Source: Actinomycetota bacterium (GTDB lineage Bacteria > Actinomycetota > Humimicrobiia > Humimicrobiales > Humimicrobiaceae). From it: 8,895 nt of DNA. Under the pieces are notes generated by a model. It did no database searches and was not told where the DNA came from. It saw only the letters and a list, made by a program, of their open reading frames with translations. How positions within the stretch are numbered: the first letter of the stretch is position 1; every line of letters starts with the position of its first letter. Shown piece by piece: positions 1 through 4,392 of the stretch. A program made the translations under genes and the position numbers. Location of the stretch: the NCBI GenBank assembly GCA_018897225.1, contig JAHILC010000004.1, positions 1-8,895 on the forward strand, in the 5' to 3' direction.

Positions 1-20
1 TATTTGAAAACTTAATTCAT

Positions 21-80
21 GTATAAAAATATTCTTATCTAATCCAATATTCTGGTTCTAACCTCATTTACTTTGCTCAG
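21..80. repeat. Copy 1 of a three-copy ~60-bp dispersed repeat
   Basis: This copy begins GTATAAAAATAT and contains ATTCTGGTTCTAAC. The same elements recur in the same order and orientation at 667-727 and 1982-2030. It lies just past the 3' end of the minus-strand membrane gene at 118-522. Read on the minus strand, it gives peptide fragments that match copy 2 (NEVRTRI, then IGLDKNIFI after a one-base shift), so it could be a decayed coding segment. It could equally be a noncoding element or a 3' regulatory element. Confidence 0.65.
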
Positions 81-117
81 CCAATCTTGCTAATAATAAA
101 AAAGTTTCAACAATCTT

Positions 118-522
118 CTATCTAATAATAAATGGAATAGCAATGGCAATTGCACCAATAAAAACTACTACTAAGATAAATAGGTTGTATCTGGTGTTGT
201 AGTTTGTAAGTAGGGAGACATCATAGTATTTATCCACATCCTGGTCTTTATACATCTGCAGGAGCCCACCGATTAGTTTACCTCGCGTTTGTTTTCCTTT
301 AAGCAGCCCAATAATTACTATTATATTTACTACTATTACCAAAGCTACCATTACAAACATTACAATAAGAAGGTTGGTATCTTCACGAGAGTTTTCTGCA
401 GTTGCTGCATTTACTCCAAGGGCCAGCAAGTTTAAGAAAATAGCAGTAATTATAAAGATAGTATCTGTGCGTGTATTCTGCTGCAGTTCTGAGACAATAT
501 GTTCGTGCACTTTTTCAAGCAT
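118..522 (-). CDS. Small three-helix integral membrane protein, function unknown
   Basis: I do not recognise the family. The 134-residue product has a short charged N-terminus (residues 1-19) and three clear hydrophobic segments at about 20-41, 51-74 and 112-132. Between the second and third lies a polar loop rich in Lys, Asp and Tyr (75-111). There is no cleavable signal peptide or cysteine pair. The ATG at 522 is well supported: GGTGAT, a perfect complement to the archaeal 16S rRNA tail, sits at 528-533 with a 5-nt spacer. A TATA-like box lies further upstream at 554-568. The gene is divergent from the 377-aa membrane gene. After its TAG stop the same frame stays open for 17 more codons (KIVETFLLLARLAEQSK), running into repeat copy 1. 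This may mark a C-terminus shortened by a nonsense change. The coding call is firm, but the function is unknown. Confidence 0.8.
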   Translation of the reverse strand: MLEKVHEHIVSELQQNTRTDTIFIITAIFLNLLALGVNAATAENSREDTNLLIVMFVMVALVIVVNIIVIIGLLKGKQTRGKLIGGLLQMYKDQDVDKYYDVSLLTNYNTRYNLFILVVVFIGAIAIAIPFIIR

Positions 523-553
523 AAGACATCACCCCAATTAATATTACGTTTTT

Positions 554-568
554 TTTATATTTAAATCA
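554..568 (-). promoter_or_regulatory. Archaeal TATA-like box for the 134-aa membrane protein gene
   Basis: The minus strand reads ATTTAAATATAAAAA here. A transcription start about 25 nt downstream would fall near 535, giving a short leader that still includes the GGTGAT ribosome-binding site at 528-533. It is called by position and composition only. Confidence 0.45.
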
Positions 569-666
569 TACGGTGTAATTATACCAGAATAGGTAGCAGA
601 TATTTAGGGGTATAAAGTATTTGATAAGTCTAATAAATTTAAATTGATATTAGAGGTATGACTTTG

Positions 667-727
667 GTATAAAAATATCCATATCCAAACCAATAATTCT
701 GGTTTTAACTTCGTTTGCTATGCCCAG
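667..727. repeat. Copy 2 of the three-copy dispersed repeat
   Basis: This copy begins GTATAAAAATAT and contains ATTCTGGTTTTAACTTCG, colinear with copy 1. The match to copy 1 extends past the core (ACTTCGTTTGCTATGCCCAG against ACCTCATTTACTTTGCTCAG, 15 of 20 identical). On the minus strand it is open as NEVKTRIIGLDMDIFIP. Several differences from copy 1 are silent in that frame (AAT/AAC, GAG/GAA, ATA/ATT, GGA/GGT, TTA/TTG). It lies in the 325-bp divergent gap between the first two membrane genes. Apart from this copy and two promoters, I see nothing else in that gap. Confidence 0.65.
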
Positions 728-810
728 AGATAATACAAAATTCAAACTGAATTATATCCAACAAATCATCTTAATTTTCCAAACATTGATAAATCAAAAT
801 AATAAGCGTA

Positions 811-828
811 TATTTAAAATATATAAAA
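811..828 (+). promoter_or_regulatory. TATA-like box for the 377-aa membrane protein gene
   Basis: The sequence is TATTTAAAATATATAAAA, about 20-37 nt before the ATG at 848. There is no Shine-Dalgarno match before this ATG, so the spacing fits a leaderless archaeal transcript beginning at or near the start codon. Confidence 0.5.
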
Positions 829-847
829 CATCTGCATTAAAACTAAA

Positions 848-1981
848 ATGAGTGATAAAAAAATTACTATAAAATCTTCTATTCTTTCATTATTTACTTT
901 TTTATTAGCAATTGCCTTTTGGTATTTTCTGAAAGAATTATTTATCTGGCAGGAAGGTAAAACAATACTTAATCTGATATATACTTCTATTTTCTTTAGC
1001 CTGTTTATAATATTTTCACTTGTATATTTAGTTCTAATAGATAACAGAAAAATAGTTCTACTTTCTTCTTTCTTTATTAGCTTTAGCTTTTTAGCCTTCT
1101 TCTTAAGGCAATATGGAAATTGGGTTGATAGAGTTGCAATTATAAGTTATGTAGTTTCTGCATTTATTTTGTTTATAGGCTATAGTACAGCAAATAGAAA
1201 TCTAATTTCCGAAAGAAAAAATAGCATATCCTTTCATCCAGCAAAAACTATAATGCGAGCTGTTCCAACTTTTATGATTGTTTTTGCAATTCTGTTATCA
1301 GTCATTTTTTACTTTAATTTTCCCTTAATGGACAAAGATAAAAATATAGAAGTTAGGGAAGAACATCTTAAAAAGGTCTCAGAGCCTTTCGGTGATATTA
1401 TAAACAGATACTTCCCTGTATATTATTTAGATATAACTGCTGATGAGTTTATAATCTTAAACCTGTTTTTAAATCTTCCCTTTGTTCAGGGAGAGGAGGA
1501 GATCAAGCCTCCTGTTGATATTGATAAGGTACCTGAGAAAATAGCAAATTATTTAAAAGATAAGGGAGTAGACAACTTAGAAGAAATAAATTATATGCAG
1601 TATATGAGAGAAGATAAAGAGTTTAGGATCCTGTTTATTGAAGAAATAAAAAAAATAACTGATAAGGCAAATCCCTATCTTTTAAGTAGATACAGACTTA
1701 ACTTATCCAATAATTGGGGCATCGAGTTAAGTGGTAAAGAGTCAATGGGTAGAGTTTATACTCAATTAATTAACAATAGAATTAATCAATTTCCTGAAAG
1801 AACTAAAAACCTGCTTTTAATTTTACCTGCTATAGTGTTATTTGAAATAATACAAATTGCTTTTATAATCCTTGGATTTATATACTCGCTCTTCTCCTGG
1901 GCAGCACTTATTATTTTCTATAAAGCTAAGTTTTATCACTACAAGAAGATAGAAGTTGAAAAAGAAGAAATAGAACTCTAA
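848..1981 (+). CDS. Polytopic membrane protein with a large soluble loop, function unknown
   Basis: I do not recognise the family. The 377-residue product has about seven hydrophobic segments: roughly 11-30, 42-64, 69-87, 94-112 and 141-159, then 322-344 and 345-359. Between helices five and six lies a charged, mostly soluble region (about 160-320) with alternating acidic and basic stretches. The C-terminus is very acidic and lysine-rich (VEKEEIEL). No catalytic motif, cysteine pair or nucleotide-binding loop is visible. The ATG at 848 is preceded by a TATA-like box at leaderless spacing and no ribosome-binding site. Base use is very AT-rich, like the 134-aa gene and unlike the metabolic genes on the right. 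Repeat copies lie upstream (667-727) and immediately after the stop codon (1982), so the gene is bracketed by direct repeats. That may mean it moved or was duplicated as a unit, but no transposase is present. Confidence 0.8.
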   Translation: MSDKKITIKSSILSLFTFLLAIAFWYFLKELFIWQEGKTILNLIYTSIFFSLFIIFSLVYLVLIDNRKIVLLSSFFISFSFLAFFLRQYGNWVDRVAIISYVVSAFILFIGYSTANRNLISERKNSISFHPAKTIMRAVPTFMIVFAILLSVIFYFNFPLMDKDKNIEVREEHLKKVSEPFGDIINRYFPVYYLDITADEFIILNLFLNLPFVQGEEEIKPPVDIDKVPEKIANYLKDKGVDNLEEINYMQYMREDKEFRILFIEEIKKITDKANPYLLSRYRLNLSNNWGIELSGKESMGRVYTQLINNRINQFPERTKNLLLILPAIVLFEIIQIAFIILGFIYSLFSWAALIIFYKAKFYHYKKIEVEKEEIEL

Positions 1982-2030
1982 GTATAAAAATATTCTCTCC
2001 TAAGCTCAATATTCTGGTTCTAACTTCAAG
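1982..2030. repeat. Copy 3 of the three-copy dispersed repeat
   Basis: This copy begins GTATAAAAATATTCT directly after the stop codon of the 377-aa gene and contains CAATATTCTGGTTCTAAC, identical over those 18 bases to copy 1. Similarity to the other copies fades after about 2030. On the minus strand it reads EVRTRILSLGENIFI in one frame. In another frame it forms the end of a 25-codon open frame at 2006-2083. Confidence 0.65.
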
Positions 2031-2083
2031 TATTCTTTTTCTAATTGTCGATAATCTTGTTCAATTAGGAAATAGCAAATCAT
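2006..2083 (-). other. 25-codon minus-strand open frame across repeat copy 3, possible gene remnant
   Basis: An ATG at 2083-2081 opens a frame that ends YLKLEPEY before a TGA at 2008-2006. Copy 1 contains a matching LEPEYW in the same register of the repeat. There is no ribosome-binding site or promoter. It is most likely the last part of a decayed gene, or a chance reading of a conserved noncoding repeat. I would not annotate it as a functional gene. Confidence 0.2.
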
Positions 2084-2144
2084 TAGGTTAGCGTTAGAAT
2101 TGGCTTTTTAGTTATTTATAATATAATTTCAACAAAACATATCA

Positions 2145-2154
2145 TTTATATAAA
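2145..2154 (+). promoter_or_regulatory. TATA-like box for the 153-aa membrane protein gene
   Basis: TTTATATAAA lies 26-36 nt upstream of the ATG at 2181. A start about 25 nt downstream would leave a very short leader that could just include the GAGGT ribosome-binding site at 2172-2176. Confidence 0.5.
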
Positions 2155-2180
2155 TTCAAACAACAAAGCATGAGGTAATT

Positions 2181-2642
2181 ATGATAAGAATTAGAAAAAG
2201 AAATGAGAAAAAAATTTTAGAAATAATGGTAGTGGTTCTTCTTTCTGCTTTTACCGTTGTTGTGGCATTTTTTTCAATGAGACTTGGCAGATTTGTAAGT
2301 ATAGTAATTTTTGGTCTTGGAATTATTCCAATATTACTTGCTTATATTTTAAAAATTGATTTAAAAAAAATGTTACCGGATATTATCTTCGGAATTATTG
2401 ATAATCTAATTCTTTTTATACCGGCAATTCTTGGTGCTGAACTTTTTGGAGTTGCAGGAGCATTAGCAGGTGCTATTGTCGGTAATGCTATTTCAGATGC
2501 TGTGGCAGGTGTCTTTGAAGGCAGCCTATCTGTATGGCTACGTTCAAAAGGAATAGATGCAACACGAACTGTGCTTGGTTCATCATTGGGCAAGATGAGT
2601 GGTTGCCTGCTTATAGGAATATTCCTGATTTTTTTTCAATAA
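2181..2642 (+). CDS. Small glycine-rich integral membrane protein, function unknown
   Basis: The 153-residue product begins with a strongly basic, cytoplasmic-type N-terminus (residues 1-11). Hydrophobic segments follow at about 14-32, 38-57, 67-84 and 135-152. In the middle is a striking small-residue stretch (85-114) with glycines at 85, 90, 93, 97, 101, 110 and 114 and polar residues Asn102, Asp106 and Glu113. Spaced glycines of this kind suggest tight helix packing or a re-entrant loop. The motif FGIIDN (70-75) just before it also looks conserved in character. I have seen similar unnamed small archaeal membrane proteins but cannot give a family name. The ATG is supported by GAGGT at 2172-2176 and a TATA-like box at 2145-2154. 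The gene is convergent with the decayed minus-strand material beyond 2643. Confidence 0.8.
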   Translation: MIRIRKRNEKKILEIMVVVLLSAFTVVVAFFSMRLGRFVSIVIFGLGIIPILLAYILKIDLKKMLPDIIFGIIDNLILFIPAILGAELFGVAGALAGAIVGNAISDAVAGVFEGSLSVWLRSKGIDATRTVLGSSLGKMSGCLLIGIFLIFFQ

Positions 2643-2752
2643 GATTACATTTATTTCAGATGGTGGATCTAAGCTGCACAATTTCGAACTCTTTATTTCT
2701 GGAATCCACTACCATCAATAAGTTTTCTAAACTTCTCTAATTCTTTTAAGTA

Positions 2753-2818
2753 GGGTCGAGAACTGGCGCGCCACTGAAATACTATCAGTACGTTTCCAGC
2801 TCCCGCCACGTCAAACCC
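2753..2818 (-). other. Multi-tier hairpin segment, possible structured RNA
   Basis: Nested complementary segments pair as follows: GGGT (2753-2756) with ACCC (2815-2818), TGGCG (2764-2768) with CGCCA (2804-2808), CTGAAA (2774-2779) with TTCCAG (2794-2799), and TACT (2780-2783) with AGTA (2787-2790) around a three-base loop. In the third helix one pair is G-U only if the minus strand is transcribed; the plus strand would have an A-C mismatch. That slightly favours a minus-strand RNA. I could not match it to a named RNA family, and it lacks a recognisable group II intron domain V. Confidence 0.4.
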
Positions 2819-2879
2819 AGCGTTTAAGATTTCCCGAACTTAGGCTTTCTTGTTAACTTCACCTAAAAGTTTATGTGAC

Positions 2880-3095
2880 CTATCGTATTGGCAGCGCTAT
2901 TAAGCCTGGTAGTACCTTACCTTATAGTCATTATACAAGCCTAAGATATTGTAAAACCAATCTCTACTCCACCTGTTCCAACCGAAGCCATGACGCTCCA
3001 TGTCTTTTTAAGACTAAAGCCTTTAGGTATATCTTTCTCCTTAAGTTCCTTGCAGATTTATGGACGCCTTTATCATCTCGTCCCTGCCTCCCATT
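2880..3095 (-). pseudogene. Possible internally deleted group II intron maturase/reverse transcriptase remnant
   Basis: Three minus-strand frames give fragments that read like ends of an intron-encoded protein. The first frame, from 3095, contains KSARNLRRKIYLKA, which resembles the N-terminal region of many group II intron reverse transcriptases. A second frame, from 3001, gives GFGWNRWSRDWFYN followed by ILGLYNDYKVRYY. A third ends LIALPIR with a TAG at 2882-2880. The second and third are in character with the C-terminal tails of some of these proteins. The catalytic reverse-transcriptase core is absent, so if the identification is right, several hundred codons have been deleted and the rest is frame-shifted. 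The match is from memory of family style, not a search, and other origins are possible. Confidence 0.35.
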
Positions 3096-3111
3096 TTAGT
3101 CAAAAGATTAT

Positions 3112-3204
3112 TTAATGATTTATATAAATATCATGTCTTGATCCAGGTCTAAAAAATATGCAGCCTTCTTTTTTTAATTGTTTTAGCAATTCATTATGCT
3201 TCAT
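3112..3204 (-). pseudogene. hicA: HicA-like mRNA interferase toxin gene, truncated
   Basis: HicA toxins are small RNA-binding-fold proteins, usually about 60-80 residues, that cleave mRNA and are neutralised by HicB. Here the ATG (3204-3202) overlaps the hicB stop codon as ATGA, the usual sign of translational coupling. The 30 codons show the expected N-terminal helix (MKHNELLKQLKKEG), the strand CIFFRPGS, and the conserved HicA Gly-Ser...His segment GSRHDIYIN, with the presumptive catalytic His24. A TAA stop follows at 3114-3112. No frame of the DNA beyond it restores the missing last strand and C-terminal helix. The toxin is therefore very likely inactive. The break point adjoins the degraded patch, suggesting that insertion or deletion there removed the 3' half. 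Confidence 0.65.
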
Positions 3205-3392
3205 ACTGAGATTTCTTTTAGCTGATAATCTGAGGGTACATCGTCCATTAACATTAACTTATATGCATCTTTCAGGTTCTCTTCAAGTTCTTCTATTGTT
3301 TCACCCTGACTCATAATTTCAGGATGCTCAAGAATTTTGCCTAACCAGAATTTTTCACCTTTCCAATAAACCATTTTAATTTTTGTATTCAT
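3201..3392 (-). CDS. hicB: HicB-like antitoxin (short form without DNA-binding tail)
   Basis: HicB antitoxins adopt a partial RNase H-like fold and bind the cognate HicA toxin. The 63-residue product fits the short HicB form: an opening strand, then FWLGKILEHPEIMSQGET, matching the family pattern of a strand, a Pro-containing turn and a Gly-Glu-Thr turn. After that comes the helix IEELEENLKDAYKLML and a short tail. There is no C-terminal helix-turn-helix or ribbon-helix-helix, so any DNA-binding autoregulation would need another factor. I chose the ATG at 3392 because GGAG (3399-3402) sits 6 nt upstream. An alternative TTG at 3404 would overlap that same binding site. The gene precedes and overlaps the truncated hicA by 4 bp (order antitoxin-toxin, the reverse of many hicAB loci). 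With the toxin broken, this antitoxin may be a leftover or may act against a HicA elsewhere. Confidence 0.8.
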   Translation of the reverse strand: MNTKIKMVYWKGEKFWLGKILEHPEIMSQGETIEELEENLKDAYKLMLMDDVPSDYQLKEISV

Positions 3393-3445
3393 TGTTATCT
3401 CCAAATAATTTTTAATTTTAATATTAAGAATCTAATACATTAAGA

Positions 3446-3470
3446 ATTATAACACGATGGCATTATAACA
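3446..3470. promoter_or_regulatory. Direct repeat upstream of hicB, operator candidate
   Basis: The 9-mer ATTATAACA occurs at 3446-3454 and again at 3462-3470, a 16-bp period with a 7-bp spacer. It begins 54 bp upstream of the hicB start. Perfect tandem 9-mers here suggest a binding site for a dimeric regulator, or two overlapping promoter elements. In low-GC DNA a chance repeat cannot be excluded. Confidence 0.35.
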
Positions 3471-3529
3471 TAATAGTATTAGGTACTAAATCTGTCTATT
3501 TTAGTCTAAACAAAAGCAATTTTATTTGT

Positions 3530-3535
3530 AAAAAA
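3530..3535 (-). terminator. Oligo-T tract after the fumarase subunit gene
   Basis: Six consecutive T on the minus strand begin 6 nt after the fumarase stop codon (3541-3543). Archaeal RNA polymerase terminates at T-rich tracts without needing a hairpin, so this is a plausible termination site for the topA-fumarase transcript. Confidence 0.3.
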
Positions 3536-3540
3536 GATTT

Positions 3541-4392
3541 TTAAAACTTATCCAGATGTTTTTCAGCTCGCCTTGTGGAATGACATCCCAGGAAAACTGC
3601 AACCGGCAGGGTAGCCATATGACATGGAGCAAACTCAATGTTGCATGCCAGGGCGGTTGTTTTTCCACCAACGCCTTGAGGGCCGATTCCTGTCTCATTT
3701 ACCAGACCCAGTATCTTTTCCTCAAGACCGGCGTACCTTGGATCACAGTTTCTATAATTTAAATTTCTAAAACTTGCTTTTATAGCAAGCCTTGAAACTT
3801 CTGAAGCTGTTGCGCCAATACCGATTCCTATAATTACCGGCGGGCAGCATTTTGTGACATTCCCCTTTACAACCTCAAGAACTTTATTAATTATTTGTTC
3901 CTGGCCTTCAGACGGGTTTAGCATGAAAAGGTAGGAGCAATTTTCGCTTCCGCCGCCCTTTAAATTCACTTCAATTTTTATTCCTTCAATTGAAGAAAGG
4001 CTTACATTGATAATTGCAGGATTGTTGCTTAAAGTATTTTTTCTTTCAAAAAGTGGATCACTTACAATGGATTTGCGCAGGAAACAGTAGTTGTAAACTT
4101 CAGAAACTGCACTATTTAATGCTTCTGTAAAACCATTTTCCAGGCAGATATCTGGACCTATTTCCAGATTTATGTAGACAGTCCCGCAATCCTGGCATAA
4201 TGGAAGCTTTTGGACTCTGGCAATCTTTTCGTTTTCAAGCATATAATCAAGCATTCTTAAAGCAACGGGATTTGTTTCTCTCTCGCGTGCTGCTTTGATT
4301 GACTGCATGATGTCATCAGGGAGACAAAAGCTTGCCTCAATCAGAAGATTTTTGACCTGGTTTTTTAGATTTGTAATTTTTATATTTTTCAT
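3541..4392 (-). CDS. Class I fumarate hydratase (or tartrate dehydratase) alpha/N-terminal subunit
   Basis: Two-subunit class I fumarases use an oxygen-sensitive [4Fe-4S] cluster to interconvert fumarate and L-malate. The alpha subunit supplies the three cluster cysteines. Counting from the ATG at 4392 (283 aa), they are Cys66 in PLCQDCG, Cys183 in KCCPPVIIGIGIG and Cys257 in APCHMATLP. Other family landmarks are LPDDI near residue 24, KGGGSEN near 145-151 and GPQGVGGKTTAL near 237-248. Length is normal for an archaeal alpha subunit. I prefer the ATG at 4392 because family members begin close to this point. An in-frame ATG at 4413 would add seven residues. Either start overlaps the end of topA (56 or 77 bp), implying co-transcription and coupled translation. 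The partner beta subunit, normally the next gene, is absent: hicB follows instead. Sequence alone cannot separate fumarase from L(+)-tartrate dehydratase, though fumarase is likelier in an archaeon. Confidence 0.85.
   Translation of the reverse strand: MKNIKITNLKNQVKNLLIEASFCLPDDIMQSIKAARERETNPVALRMLDYMLENEKIARVQKLPLCQDCGTVYINLEIGPDICLENGFTEALNSAVSEVYNYCFLRKSIVSDPLFERKNTLSNNPAIINVSLSSIEGIKIEVNLKGGGSENCSYLFMLNPSEGQEQIINKVLEVVKGNVTKCCPPVIIGIGIGATASEVSRLAIKASFRNLNYRNCDPRYAGLEEKILGLVNETGIGPQGVGGKTTALACNIEFAPCHMATLPVAVFLGCHSTRRAEKHLDKF

Larger units (their letters stand above)
2643..3111. other. 469-bp gene-poor patch of degraded, locally GC-rich sequence
   Basis: No intact gene of convincing quality lies here. 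G+C is much higher than in the flanks in part of it (33 of 60 bases in 2761-2820). The minus strand carries short frame-shifted fragments. At 2880-3095 they suggest a maturase remnant, and at 2656-2715 there is a 19-codon frame starting MVVDSRN. A strongly foldable segment lies at 2753-2818. The pattern suggests a degenerated mobile element or structured RNA inserted next to the broken hicA. Confidence 0.5.

Noticed and set aside
2534..2740. A 68-codon plus-strand frame overlapping the end of the 153-aa membrane gene
   Set aside because: It is out of frame with a convincing membrane protein over half its length and has no start signals.
2753..2818. Group II intron domain V
   Set aside because: The hairpin has a three-base loop and its bulge does not match the highly conserved domain V stem, GNRA loop and AGC triad arrangement.
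2750..2820. A tRNA or rRNA fragment in the GC-rich patch
   Set aside because: No cloverleaf, T-loop GTTCRA motif at the right spacing, or recognisable rRNA core segment could be found.
2875..3099. A 74-codon plus-strand open frame in the GC-richer patch
   Set aside because: It lies antisense to the better-explained maturase-like fragments, has no promoter or ribosome-binding site, and its composition does not look like a protein of this genome.
3402..3404. TTG as the start of the HicB-like antitoxin
   Set aside because: It overlaps the GGAG binding site that correctly positions the ATG at 3392, and family members begin at the later residue.
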